The notes beneath the pieces are model-generated. The model was not told the DNA's origin and did no database searches. It saw only the letters and a list, made by a program, of their open reading frames with translations. 64,000 nucleotides of DNA. Origin: OMPR01 sp965183835. GTDB taxonomy: Bacteria; Pseudomonadota; Alphaproteobacteria; Rhodobacterales; Rhodobacteraceae. Both the position numbers and the translations under genes were made by a program. Each line of letters begins with the position of its first letter. The first letter of the stretch is position 1. Location: contig CBCYME010000019.1 of the NCBI GenBank assembly GCA_965183835.1, positions 186,001-250,000 on the forward strand. Reading direction: 5' to 3'. This document shows, in pieces, positions 51,642-61,264 of this stretch.

Positions 51642-52778
51642 ATGACTTCGCCAGCACGCCTCTCGGCTCTCTTGTTGTTCGCCGCTACGCCCGTCTTGGC
51701 TGAACCTTTTGATACCCTCGAACAATTGGGCGAAGCCCTGTTTTTTGACACCAACCTGTCAGCAAACCGAACGCAATCCTGTGCGTCCTGTCATAGCCCC
51801 GATCAGGGGTTCTCGGACCCTCGGATGTCTGCTGCTGCGAAAGCTGTATCGTTGGGGGACGATGGCGCGTCTCTGGGGGATCGGAACGCCCCAACGGCGT
51901 CTTATGCGGCCCTGACACCTGAGTTTCACAAAAACAAAGATGGAGAGTGGACTGGCGGTCAATTTTGGGACGGACGCGCCAAGACTTTAGAGGATCAAGC
52001 GGGTGGGCCGCCCTTGAACCCCATCGAAATGGGGATGGCAAGCGAGGCGGAAATCGTAGCACGGTTGGTTGAAAATCCGGACTATGTCACGTCGATGGAA
52101 GTTTTGTTCGGAAAGTCCATTTTGAACGATGCCTCGGCGGCTTATACGGCGATGTCCAAAGCACTCGCTGCGTTTGAGCGAACCGAAGAGTTCGCGCCCT
52201 TTGATAGCAAATATGATCGGTACTTGCGGGGGGAGTATGAGCTGACCCGTGACGAGGAACTGGGCCGGTTGCTGTTCTTTTCTGAGCAGTTCACGAACTG
52301 CAATCAGTGCCATCAGCTCAAACCTTCGCTTCTTGATCCGGCTGAGACATTCACCAACTACAAATACCACAACATCGGGGTGCCGACCAATGAGTTGGTA
52401 CGCGCTGTAAATGGTGTGCCAGCTGAAACGCAGGATATTGGCTTGCTTGCCAATCCTGCTGTGGATGATCCTGCGGAAGGGGGCAAGTTCAAGGTTCCTA
52501 CGCTGCGCAACGTTACCGTGACTGGGCCCTATATGCACAATGGTATGTTTGATGAGTTGCGGACGGTTGTGCTGTTTTATAACAAATACAACACTTTGTC
52601 CGAAGCGCGACAGATCAATCCCGAGACAGGTAAACCATGGCAGAAGCCCGAAATAGGCCAGAACCTAGCGGTTAAGGAACTGACACATGGGCCCGCATTG
52701 GATGATCAGCGTATTGATGCATTGGTCGCTTTTATGAAAACGCTCACAGACGCCAAATATGAGCATCTGCTTGATTGA
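51642..52778 (+). CDS. Di-heme cytochrome c peroxidase/MauG-family protein
   Basis: A 378-residue periplasmic protein with a signal peptide (1-20, ending PVLA) and two heme c sites, CASCH (47-51) and CNQCH (220-224). The block VPTLRNVTVTGPYMHNG follows the second heme. Length and the WTGGQFWDGRA segment fit bacterial cytochrome c peroxidase-like proteins, which reduce H2O2 with electrons from small c cytochromes. It is only distantly similar to the peroxidase of the accessory operon. It stands alone and converges on the ABC operon. Confidence 0.9.
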   Translation: MTSPARLSALLLFAATPVLAEPFDTLEQLGEALFFDTNLSANRTQSCASCHSPDQGFSDPRMSAAAKAVSLGDDGASLGDRNAPTASYAALTPEFHKNKDGEWTGGQFWDGRAKTLEDQAGGPPLNPIEMGMASEAEIVARLVENPDYVTSMEVLFGKSILNDASAAYTAMSKALAAFERTEEFAPFDSKYDRYLRGEYELTRDEELGRLLFFSEQFTNCNQCHQLKPSLLDPAETFTNYKYHNIGVPTNELVRAVNGVPAETQDIGLLANPAVDDPAEGGKFKVPTLRNVTVTGPYMHNGMFDELRTVVLFYNKYNTLSEARQINPETGKPWQKPEIGQNLAVKELTHGPALDDQRIDALVAFMKTLTDAKYEHLLD

Positions 52779-52792
52779 CCTGAGGGTCAGAT

Positions 52793-52823
52793 AAAAAAGG
52801 GCACCTCAAAGTGAAGGCGCCCC
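52793..52823 (-). terminator. Rho-independent terminator of the oligopeptide ABC operon
   Basis: Read on the minus strand, GGGCGCCT pairs with AGGTGCCC (one mismatch) and is followed by TTTTTT. It lies 24 bases after the ATPase stop and also sits downstream of the convergent peroxidase gene. Confidence 0.8.
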
Positions 52824-52846
52824 TTGTTCGTTGGCTTGGGCCCGGA

Positions 52847-54934
52847 TTACTCAGCCGCGATTTTGATGACGGGTTCCATCCGGTCCAGAATATCCTGTGC
52901 AAGGTGGCATTTTACCTGATGCCCATCTGCCAGTGTTCGAACAGGGGGGATTTCCTGTTCACACAGTCCACCGGGCACTTCGGGTTTCCAGCGGCACCGG
53001 GTTTGGAAAGGACACCCCGAAGGCGGGTTCATAGCCGACGGAATATCTCCATCAAGAACGATGTGTTTTTTCTCGATCGAGGTGTCAGCGATGGGAACCG
53101 CGGACAACAAAGCCTCGGTATAGGGGTGGTATGGGGGGCTAAAGACTTGGTCGGTCGTGCCCAATTCTACTACATGCCCAAGATACATAACCATAACGCG
53201 ATCAGATAAATAGCGCACGATGCTCAAGTCGTGACTGATGAACAAGAGCGTGGTTTTCTGTTCTCGCTGGATCTCCATCAATAGATCAGTCACTGCCGCC
53301 TGAACGGACACGTCCAGCGCGGAGACAGGTTCATCGGCGACAACAATCCGGGCATCGCCGGCAAAGGCGCGGGCAATACCGACGCGCTGTTTCTGACCGC
53401 CGGACAACTGACGTGGCATACGGTCCGCAAAAGCGCGAGGCAGTTTGACGAGATCAAGCAGCTCAAGCATCCGCTTGCGCCGTTCTGCTTCGTTTTTCCC
53501 GATACCAAAGATCTCCAAGGCCCGGATGATCTGACGACCCACTGTCATGGAGGGGTTCAACGTATCAAAGGGGTTTTGGAACACCATCTGGATGTCCGAA
53601 ACCGTTTTGGTATCGCGTTCTTCGATGGGCGTGCTTTCGATGTTGCGATTGTCCAGCAAGATCTGGCCTTCGGTTGCGGTTTCCAATCCCATCAAAACTT
53701 TGGCAAATGTGGATTTACCACAGCCAGATTCCCCAACAATCGCGAGTGTTTCTGATTCGCGTGCTTCGAATGAAAGGGTCTCGTTGGCTTTGACCACCTT
53801 TTTGTCGCCACCTCCAAAGAGAGCGTTGGCCGCCACTTCGTAATATTTCTTGAGGTTCTCCATCTTGAGAACAACCTCACCAACGGGGGCTTTTTCTTTC
53901 TGTTCCCCGACAGTGATTGGGGCGTTCCAGTCGATCTCATTGAACTTGAGACATCGGGTGTGGTGGCGATCATTGCCTGGCACCGCATCCATCATGATGT
54001 CACCGGCGTCACATCTGCCTTCTTCGAAATAGTCGCACCGAGGGCCAAAGTTACAGCCTGGTGGGCGTTCATGGGGCAGGGGGAAGTTACCCGGAATGGC
54101 CACGAGCGGGCGCGAGTTTTTATCTGCACCCGGCAAAGGGATCGAGCGGAACAAGGCCTGCGTATAGGGGTGCTGCATCTCGTCAAAGACATCGGAAATT
54201 GAGCCGCGTTCAACCGCTTCGCCAGAATACATCACACAGAGGCGGTCGCAGGTCTCCAAAATCAAACCAAGGTTGTGCGAAATAAACAGCATCGACGTGC
54301 CGTATTTCTTGCCCAGATCCCGAACCAGCTCAACCACCGCCGCCTCGACCGTTACGTCCAACGCCGTTGTGGGCTCGTCGAGGATCAACAGCGATGGTTT
54401 GGACATCAACGCCATCGCAATAACGATCCGTTGCTGCTGCCCACCTGACAATTGGTGCGGGAACGAATTCAGCATCCGTTCGGGATCAGGCAGCCGCACG
54501 TCAGTGACAACCTCCAACGCCCGACGATAGGCCTCTTCCTTGTTGACCCCTTCGTGGATCATAGGAACTTCCATCAGCTGTTTGCCGATTTTCATGGCTG
54601 GGTTCAGCGATGCCATGGGTTCCTGATAGATCATGGCGATTTCGTTGCCACGCACATCGCGCAACTCATCTGGAGTCATTTCGGCCAGATCACGCCCTTT
54701 GAACTTGATCGTCCCCCCTACGACGCGACCGTTCTTGCCGAGGTCTTGCATAACGCCAAGGGCGACCGTGGACTTACCGCAGCCGGACTCGCCAACAAGA
54801 CCAACCGCCTCTCCGGGTTGGACTGCGACTGAGAAATCCATGACCGCTGGGATTTCACGTAGTCGGGTGAAAAAGGAAATCGAAAGTTTGTCGATTTCCA
54901 GAATGGGGCCGTCATATTCTGCCAGCTTATTCAT
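52847..54934 (-). CDS. Oligopeptide/dipeptide ABC transporter, fused double ATPase (DppD-DppF type)
   Basis: A 695-residue protein with two complete ABC ATPase units. Unit 1 (about 10-330) has Walker A GESGCGKST, signature LSGGQQQR and Walker B LLILDEP. Unit 2 (about 345-690) has GESGCGKST, LSGGQKQR and IVVADEP. Each unit ends with the oligo_HPY-type region (RPPGCNFGPRC and PPSGCPFQTRC) found in peptide importers. It powers import through the two permeases upstream on the same strand. The fused form replaces separate D and F subunits. Confidence 0.95.
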   Translation of the reverse strand: MNKLAEYDGPILEIDKLSISFFTRLREIPAVMDFSVAVQPGEAVGLVGESGCGKSTVALGVMQDLGKNGRVVGGTIKFKGRDLAEMTPDELRDVRGNEIAMIYQEPMASLNPAMKIGKQLMEVPMIHEGVNKEEAYRRALEVVTDVRLPDPERMLNSFPHQLSGGQQQRIVIAMALMSKPSLLILDEPTTALDVTVEAAVVELVRDLGKKYGTSMLFISHNLGLILETCDRLCVMYSGEAVERGSISDVFDEMQHPYTQALFRSIPLPGADKNSRPLVAIPGNFPLPHERPPGCNFGPRCDYFEEGRCDAGDIMMDAVPGNDRHHTRCLKFNEIDWNAPITVGEQKEKAPVGEVVLKMENLKKYYEVAANALFGGGDKKVVKANETLSFEARESETLAIVGESGCGKSTFAKVLMGLETATEGQILLDNRNIESTPIEERDTKTVSDIQMVFQNPFDTLNPSMTVGRQIIRALEIFGIGKNEAERRKRMLELLDLVKLPRAFADRMPRQLSGGQKQRVGIARAFAGDARIVVADEPVSALDVSVQAAVTDLLMEIQREQKTTLLFISHDLSIVRYLSDRVMVMYLGHVVELGTTDQVFSPPYHPYTEALLSAVPIADTSIEKKHIVLDGDIPSAMNPPSGCPFQTRCRWKPEVPGGLCEQEIPPVRTLADGHQVKCHLAQDILDRMEPVIKIAAE

Positions 54935-55000
54935 TTTCTTGTCTCCCTGTTGGAGCGGGTGAAACCTTGGGTTCTGCCTGACGCTCCAAATTTATCGGGG

Positions 55001-55024
55001 GTTCGGGGGCCAGGACCCCCGAAC
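55001..55024 (-). terminator. Intra-operon hairpin between permease and ATPase genes
   Basis: A perfect 9-bp stem GTTCGGGGG / CCCCCGAAC with a 6-base loop. There is no T-tract, so it may attenuate or stabilise the transcript rather than end it. Confidence 0.5.
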
Positions 55025-55033
55025 ACGGTTTCA

Positions 55034-56239
55034 TCAGTCACGCAGGCTTTCTTCGCGCAGACCATCTGCCAGTAGGTTCAGACCCAACACTAAGCTCAGC
55101 AAGGCAAGAGCGGGCGGCAAGGCTGGATGCGGATAGATCTTAAGCAGCTTGCGGCCTTCGTTGATGGTTGAACCCCAGTCCGGGCTTTCCGGCGGCAGTC
55201 CCAGACCAAAGAAACCCAAGGTTCCCAGCAGGATGGTGGTGTAGCCAATGCGCAGACAGAAATCGACGATCAGTGGCCCACGTGCGTTGGGCAGGATTTC
55301 CCACAGCATGATGTACCACGGGCCTTCGCCACGGGTTTGTGCCGCGGCTACGTAGTCCCGTGTTTTGATGTCCAATGTCAGACCACGTACAATACGGAAT
55401 ACTGTGGGTGAGTTGACAAAAACAACTGACACAAACACCACCAGAACACCGCTAGGAACATCAAAGAGATCCAAAATAGCAGGCAGGCCGGGAATGGTGT
55501 TTTCAACCACGTCGCCATTGGTCGAGATCAAAGACAGATACAGCCAGATCGCAACCCCAAGGACCCCAATCAACAGAGGCGTGCGCAATCTTGGTTGTGT
55601 ATAAAACCGAGAGTTGAGCAGCACCGCGAGAAAGATGATTGGAAACACGAACAAAACCGTCGCCATATAGTTTGGCACGCCAGCCGAAATGATTTCAGGT
55701 GTTACCAGCAGGTAGAACAGCAAGATCACCGGAAAGGCGAGGATCAGGTTGGCCATGAATGAGATCATGGTGTCCAGGCGACCGCCATAGTAGCCAGCGG
55801 GCAAGCCCAGTGTGATGCCAACCATAAAGGCAAACAGGGTGGCCAATGGGGCAATCTGCACCACAATCCAAGCCCCGCTGATCACACGGCTGAACACGTC
55901 ACGTGCAAGGTTGTCACCACCCAGCAAGTACCAGCCATATTCCCCGGCTTCGGCACCGCGCAATGGCGTTCCCGGGATCTTGTTTTTCATGCCCGAGGCC
56001 TGCGCCAATGGATCATGGGTGATGATCATGTCCATCGCGCCAAAGACGCCGGTAAAGACCCAAAACATGACCAGAGCAAACCCGATCATGCCGATGGGGC
56101 TGTCAAAAAGTTTTCCATATAGGCCAAGCCGACGCTTGAATGCGATCGACAGGGCAAAAAGGATGACAAGGGCAATCCAAACCGAAGACAGTTGGTAAAA
56201 GATGCGCCAGATAATTTCGAATGTACCGAGAGGTTCCAT
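55034..56239 (-). CDS. Oligopeptide ABC transporter permease (DppC-like)
   Basis: A 401-residue inner-membrane protein, about 100 residues longer than usual DppC. The N-terminal RRLGLYGKLFDSPIGMIG block is typical. Extra hydrophobic segments lie in the middle (PNYMATVLFVFPIIFLAVLL, part). The EAA loop is RGEGPWYIMLWEILPNARG, and the C-terminal GTLGFFGLGLPPESPDWG is the DppC signature. It pairs with the upstream permease. Confidence 0.92.
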   Translation of the reverse strand: MEPLGTFEIIWRIFYQLSSVWIALVILFALSIAFKRRLGLYGKLFDSPIGMIGFALVMFWVFTGVFGAMDMIITHDPLAQASGMKNKIPGTPLRGAEAGEYGWYLLGGDNLARDVFSRVISGAWIVVQIAPLATLFAFMVGITLGLPAGYYGGRLDTMISFMANLILAFPVILLFYLLVTPEIISAGVPNYMATVLFVFPIIFLAVLLNSRFYTQPRLRTPLLIGVLGVAIWLYLSLISTNGDVVENTIPGLPAILDLFDVPSGVLVVFVSVVFVNSPTVFRIVRGLTLDIKTRDYVAAAQTRGEGPWYIMLWEILPNARGPLIVDFCLRIGYTTILLGTLGFFGLGLPPESPDWGSTINEGRKLLKIYPHPALPPALALLSLVLGLNLLADGLREESLRD

Positions 56240-56254
56240 AGTCCGTCTCCTCCC

Positions 56255-57340
56255 TTAAGAAATTCGAATGCGTGGGTTGAGGTAGACATAGCCGATATCG
56301 GAAATCAGCTGAGTCACCAGAACCACGACAACAGAAACAACAGAAACGGCAAGCAGCAACTGGATATCGTTGTTACCAGCAGCCTGTACAAGAACCCAGC
56401 CAAAGCCTTTGTAATTGAACAAGGTTTCCACGATGACAACACCGTTCAACAGCCACGGGAACTGCAACATGATCACCGTAAAGGGGGCGATCAGAGCGTT
56501 CCGCAGGGCGTGCTTCATAACGATATTGGGGAACGTAACGCCCTTGAGACGGGCAGTCCGGATATATTGCGCGGTCATGACTTCGGCCATTGAGGCGCGC
56601 GTCATCCGGGCGATATAGCCCATGCCATAGAGTGCAATTGTCAGCACAGGCAAAAAGAAGTTGCTGAAATTGGCTTCCTTCATCGCGGATGTTGCGGTGC
56701 CCTTGAACAGAGTTTTGCTTTCGATCCAACCCCATTCATACAGTATTGGGCTCAACCCGAATTTCGATGATGCCAAGAGTGCGATGAAGATGACGCCTGA
56801 TACATATTCAGGTGTAGCGGTTGTAGTGATGGCGAATGTGGAAAGGGTACGGTCAGTTTTGCTGCCTTCTTTCATGCCCGCCAGAACGCCTAAGATTAGC
56901 GCGCTGGGGATCATGAGAAGCATAACCCATAACATCAACTTCCCGGTTAGGGCCAAGCGTGTTCCGACGATCTTGCCAACACTGTCTTTGAAAACGGTTG
57001 AATAACCCCAGTACCCTTGCAAAATTCCACAGAAGTTAGGGGCGTCAGCCGCCTCCATTCCGGGTTCAATACAACGGCCCGAAACAGTTCCGTCTTCGGC
57101 TGTGTGCCGATAAGAGGGAGCAACACCGATCCATTCGGCGTATTTCCGGGGGGTGGATTGCAAATATCCGCCGCGTTCAAGCCAAGAGGCGACCGCCTCG
57201 TCAGACATACGGAAGTTGCCTTGTGTTTTGGCAAGCTTTTCAAGGTTCGGATAGAGGTTCGTCATAAAGAAGACGATGAATGTAAGACAAAGCGCGGTCA
57301 AAATCATGACCCCGACTCTGCGTAGGATGAAGAGTCCCAT
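56255..57340 (-). CDS. Oligopeptide ABC transporter permease (DppB-like)
   Basis: A 361-residue inner-membrane protein: GLFILRRVGVMILTALCLT at the N-terminus, a periplasmic loop of about 90 residues after the first membrane segment, and the DppB EAA loop ARLKGVTFPNIVMKHALRNA. The loop has Cys residues (SGRCIEPGME and PNFCGILQG) that might pair. ATG 57340 is chosen because homologous sequence begins there; the frame is open to 57391. It ends 15 bases before the DppC-like gene. Confidence 0.92.
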   Translation of the reverse strand: MGLFILRRVGVMILTALCLTFIVFFMTNLYPNLEKLAKTQGNFRMSDEAVASWLERGGYLQSTPRKYAEWIGVAPSYRHTAEDGTVSGRCIEPGMEAADAPNFCGILQGYWGYSTVFKDSVGKIVGTRLALTGKLMLWVMLLMIPSALILGVLAGMKEGSKTDRTLSTFAITTTATPEYVSGVIFIALLASSKFGLSPILYEWGWIESKTLFKGTATSAMKEANFSNFFLPVLTIALYGMGYIARMTRASMAEVMTAQYIRTARLKGVTFPNIVMKHALRNALIAPFTVIMLQFPWLLNGVVIVETLFNYKGFGWVLVQAAGNNDIQLLLAVSVVSVVVVLVTQLISDIGYVYLNPRIRIS

Positions 57341-57425
57341 GGCTGCCCCTGTAGGTGGCTGCGACAAACGCCCGACGTGAGGAGATGTCACTATTTTATT
57401 GCTGGACCGATTGGATCGGACAAAT

Positions 57426-57449
57426 GGACCGCGCCAGATGGCGCGGTCC
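57426..57449 (-). terminator. Hairpin after the substrate-binding-protein gene
   Basis: A perfect 10-bp stem GGACCGCGCC / GGCGCGGTCC with a 4-base loop lies in the gap between the binding-protein stop and the permease start, without a T-tract. Such stem-loops often raise the level of the upstream binding-protein message relative to the permeases. Confidence 0.6.
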
Positions 57450-57465
57450 TGTTTGGTTTAGGAAA

Positions 57466-59139
57466 TTAGGCTTTGAGGCCCCATTTGTAGATCTGCGGCA
57501 GATAGGCGATGTGCATATCAACGCCCACAACAGCGTCTGTGTGGTGACGCTGGATTGAGCGCCAGTATGGCTGAATGGTCACGCCTTCTTCGATCACGAT
57601 TGCCTGGATCTTACCCATCACAACGCGGCGTGCATCTGCATCCGCGATGGAATTGGCTTCGGACAGCAGCGCGTCAAATTCAGCATTTGCCCAACCAAAT
57701 TCATTCCACGCCTCACCGGAACGATACGCCAGACCCAGAACCTGTGTGCCCAAGGGACGGTGGTTCCAGTTGGTGGAGGAGAAGGGGTATTTGACCCAGT
57801 CGTTCCAGAATGTTGAGCCGGGCAGAACTGTCCGCTTCACTTTGAAACCAGCGTCGCGCAGCTGTGCGGCAACAGCGTCGGTGGTGTCACGGCGATAGCC
57901 ATCGTCGATCGAAATCAGCTCGTGCTCAAAATCCATCATGCCAGCTTCTTCCATCAGGGCCTTGGCCTTGGCTGGATCAAACGGCAAACGCTTTACGTCT
58001 GGGTTGTACTCTGGGTGAACAGGACCAACGTGGCAGTTGTCTGCAGCAGCGCCATTGTTGCTATAGCCCAACTCGAGACAAACATTGTTGTCTACGGCCA
58101 TTGAGATCGCCTGACGGACACGTTTGTCGGCATAGATCTTCTTGCCATTCTCGTCTTCGGCAAGCTGGTTGGGGCGGATCACGATTGTGGCGCCCGAAAC
58201 AACGGTGGATTTGGTCAGGTCAAGACCATCGAGAACTTCGATGAATTCGCCTTCGGATTCCCAGTTTACGTCGATTTCTTCGGATTCATAGGCCGAGACA
58301 ACAGCCGCAGGGTCAGTGCCGTAATCGATGAATTCGATGCGATCCAGATGGCCGCCTTTGCCTGCCGCGTAGCCCCACCATTCGTGTCCGTCGTTGCGCA
58401 CCAAAGTGCCTTTGACGCCAACTTCGAGTTCAGCAGGCAGCATATAACCGGTGCCAACAGGGTTATCGAGCATGGAATCTGGGCTAAAGCCAGCCGGGAT
58501 AATGGCCGCTGGATAATCCGCCATGCCAGGAATAATGGTAATGTCCGGGTTTGGCAGCGTCAGCTTGACGGTGTGGCTGTCTACAACAGAGATCGCACCA
58601 TCCAGCGCTTTGCCTGTGTCGGCATTGATCAAAGAGGCCATACGACCAGCCATCGAGTTGCCTTCGACGCCTTTGTCACACCAGCCTTCGATGTTGCGTG
58701 CGACATCTTCGGCGGTGAAATCGGAACCGTCGTTCCACTTTACGCCTTTGCGGACGTGCAGTGTGTATTCGGTGGCGTCTGCGTTGGCTTCCCAGCTTTC
58801 CAGCAGCATGGGCTTAAATGAGCCGTCCGAGTTGTATTCAACCAGATATTCCAGCCAACCTGCGGAGAAGGTCGCGATTTGGGTCCAGTCATAGGTGCGG
58901 GGATCTTTAAGGGCTCGAACTTCCATCTGCATACGCAGTGTGCCGCCCTGTTGAGCATGCGCGGCCGCTTCTACGGGGGATGCCATGCCGATCATCGCAT
59001 AGGCTGCTGGCGCCGTTACACCCAGGGCCGTGGCGCGGGTCAGAAACTCGCGGCGGCTGAGTTGTCCGTCGCGCACTTCTTTCGCGTGCATTTCTACAGC
59101 CCAGTGTACGGGGCCGCCTGTGAGTGTTTGCTTTGTCAT
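57466..59139 (-). CDS. Oligopeptide ABC transporter substrate-binding protein (SBP_bac_5), Tat-exported
   Basis: A 557-residue periplasmic binding protein. A twin-arginine signal LSRREFLTRATALGVTAPA occurs at about 28-46, after an unusually long N-region. The family blocks GGTLRMQMEVRALKDPRTYD, LHVRKGVKWNDGSDFTAEDV and IYADKRVRQAISMAVDN are present (quoted in part). The ATG at 59139 is preceded by GGGAG. The ligand is probably a peptide or an amine-like compound. It is the first gene of the four-gene transporter operon, downstream of an AraC-type gene. Confidence 0.93.
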   Translation of the reverse strand: MTKQTLTGGPVHWAVEMHAKEVRDGQLSRREFLTRATALGVTAPAAYAMIGMASPVEAAAHAQQGGTLRMQMEVRALKDPRTYDWTQIATFSAGWLEYLVEYNSDGSFKPMLLESWEANADATEYTLHVRKGVKWNDGSDFTAEDVARNIEGWCDKGVEGNSMAGRMASLINADTGKALDGAISVVDSHTVKLTLPNPDITIIPGMADYPAAIIPAGFSPDSMLDNPVGTGYMLPAELEVGVKGTLVRNDGHEWWGYAAGKGGHLDRIEFIDYGTDPAAVVSAYESEEIDVNWESEGEFIEVLDGLDLTKSTVVSGATIVIRPNQLAEDENGKKIYADKRVRQAISMAVDNNVCLELGYSNNGAAADNCHVGPVHPEYNPDVKRLPFDPAKAKALMEEAGMMDFEHELISIDDGYRRDTTDAVAAQLRDAGFKVKRTVLPGSTFWNDWVKYPFSSTNWNHRPLGTQVLGLAYRSGEAWNEFGWANAEFDALLSEANSIADADARRVVMGKIQAIVIEEGVTIQPYWRSIQRHHTDAVVGVDMHIAYLPQIYKWGLKA

Positions 59140-59358
59140 GTAGAACTCCCTGTGACGTATTTTATTGGAAGACGATGGAAGAGCATCGGTCCTCTTGGTC
59201 CGGTTTGGACCTAATTTCGCAATATGTGGATATCTTTGAACCCCATGCCCTTCATTCCGCACCAGATTTTGTGAGAGGTCAATGATTGGTTTCGTCATAT
59301 CCTGTACCAAAAACGACATTTCCTGAGAAGAAAAACGACTGGACAGGGTGATTCCCGC

Positions 59359-60178
59359 TTAGGATCCGGAAACGGGTTGCTGTGCCGCTCGACGGAGTGC
59401 CGTCGGGGATTGGCCCGTATGGACCTGAATGAACCGACTGAAATAGGCAGAGCTGCCAAACCCCAAACGTTGTGCAATATCTTTGGATTGATCTGGTGTG
59501 CTGATCAATTCCGTGCGGGCCGCATAGAGCAATCGCTGCGTCAGCAGAGTGGCTGCAGTATGCCCGGTTTCTGACTTGCAAACGCGGGTTAAGTGGGTGG
59601 GGGTTACGTTCAAAGCTTGGGCATGATCGGCCATCGACCCTCCGCTTGCATATGCATTCACAAGACGGCTGGAGTATCGCTGCATCAACTTGCGCGCAGC
59701 TGTTTTTCTAGGGTCCGGCGGGGTTGAGGCTTGATAGCGCTGAAGCCAAATTCCAATAAGGTTGGCATATGACTGCAAACCTTGAGACAAGAGGCCGTCG
59801 CCTAGTGCGTGTTCTCGGTTTACTGCATCAAGCAACGTCACGAGCTCAGCCTGTTTTCCTGTTTCACGAATCTTCAGGTGTAGTGGCTTGTCGGGCCAAT
59901 TCTCACTTTGGCTTTTTGATATCAAAGCAGCCTGGCCAAAGCTTTGACGCCCTAAATCGATAGCCATCAGGTGATGGGCGGGCACAAAAATCGCACTGTG
60001 CAAACTGATCCCGGACCGAGCCCCATCCAAAAGCGCTATGCCCTGCCCACGTGTGATCCACACGAGCAGGTGATGTTCACGATCATGTGGACAGGTTCAA
60101 CTGCCAAGTCCCCATAGGTGTCAACTGCGCCAGCGCGACGTTTCGAATCGGGATGTGCTCTAATTCAGGTGCTGGCAT
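59359..60178 (-). pseudogene. AraC-family regulator, frameshifted near its N-terminus
   Basis: Starting at ATG 60178, the frame reads MPAPELEHIPIRNVALAQL and on to NLST, then meets a stop. A shift of one base near 60088 restores HDREHHLLVWITRGQG, the start of the cupin-like AraC_binding domain, and continues to a complete C-terminal HTH_18 (MADHAQALNVTPTHLTRV, IAQRLGFGSSAYFSRFIQ). The total of 820 bases is one more than a multiple of three, consistent with one extra base. A product begun at the in-frame GTG at 60063 would lack the first 30 residues. It lies upstream of the peptide transporter and is its likely regulator. Confidence 0.82.
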
Positions 60179-60269
60179 ATGTTCGAAAATCGCACACGCT
60201 TAGGGATATCCATCAGAGGTAGCGCATATTTTGTACGATTTCAGCAGAAAATTGTACAAGTGCTGCGAA

Positions 60270-61145
60270 TCACTGATTCGGGCTAACGTGGTGCCAGTTT
60301 TTCATTTTTGAGCGAAACCAGGTGCGCTGCCGTTTCGCAAATTGCCGCGTTGCAATGCCTGCGCGTTCACGGGCCGCATCCAAAGAACATGTGCCATCTA
60401 GATAAGACATCAATTCGGGCACCCCGATGGCTTTGCAAGCGGGCAGGGCGGGATCATATCGAGATCGCATCGCGGCAACCTCGTCCAAAGCACCTTGTTC
60501 AAGCATCAAATCAAACCGGCGCATGATCCGGTCCAAAAGCCAGTCTTTCTCTACATCGAAAACCAGAGGAACGGCCTCGGAAATGGGCAACACAGGCGCC
60601 GGTGTGTCGGCTTGCCAGCTGAACAGCGACCGCCCTGTTGCCGCCTGCACTTCCCATGCGCGCTGAACGCGGGCACGGTTGAGCTGATCAATCACGCCAG
60701 CTGTTTCCGGATCCAGATCATTGAGCAAGGTTGCCAAAGGTAAGGCATCAGCTGTTGTTCGAACTTCGGCAGGGGTTGGCGGAATATCAGCCATACCTTG
60801 TGTCAGTGTCGAAAAATAAAGCCCAGTGCCGCCAACGATAATTGGACGTGCGCCATTCTTTAAAAGAGGCTGCACATCACGCAGCCAGTGTCCGGCGGAA
60901 TAAGTTGTGTCACAAGAGACGTGACCATACAGCAGATGAGGCGCGCGCGCCTCTTCTTCGATCGAAGGCCGTGCCGTGATTACCCGCCAGCACTCGTAAA
61001 CCTGACTGGCATCTGCATTGACGATGACGCCGCCAAAGCGATCTGCGATTTCCAGAGCAAGTGCAGACTTGCCCGACGCCGTGGGACCGGCGATCAAAAT
61101 GGGTGCCGAGTCGGGGATTGGTGGCAGTTGTTCTAGCAATCTCAT
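60270..61145 (-). CDS. miaA: tRNA dimethylallyltransferase MiaA
   Basis: A 291-residue enzyme that transfers dimethylallyl to N6 of A37 in tRNAs reading UNN codons. The P-loop is IAGPTASGKSALAL near residue 18. The segments VNADASQVYECW, RPIIVGGTGLYFSTL and YDPALPACKAIGVPEL are family hallmarks. The DSxQxY of most MiaA is DASQVY here. It is divergent from pyrH. Confidence 0.95.
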   Translation of the reverse strand: MRLLEQLPPIPDSAPILIAGPTASGKSALALEIADRFGGVIVNADASQVYECWRVITARPSIEEEARAPHLLYGHVSCDTTYSAGHWLRDVQPLLKNGARPIIVGGTGLYFSTLTQGMADIPPTPAEVRTTADALPLATLLNDLDPETAGVIDQLNRARVQRAWEVQAATGRSLFSWQADTPAPVLPISEAVPLVFDVEKDWLLDRIMRRFDLMLEQGALDEVAAMRSRYDPALPACKAIGVPELMSYLDGTCSLDAARERAGIATRQFAKRQRTWFRSKMKNWHHVSPNQ

Positions 61146-61264
61146 GCTGCGCTTTCCAAAACCATCACATTCCTACCCTTATTTGCATCATGCCGCATTG
61201 AATCCCAACGCGTTTTGCTTCATTTTCACCGGGAAAATAACCCCGTGCCGCAGCGGAGCGCAAC

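Noticed and set aside
33971..52778. The two di-heme peroxidases as a recent duplication
   Set aside because: They share only heme motifs and general family blocks; length and remaining sequence differ too much.
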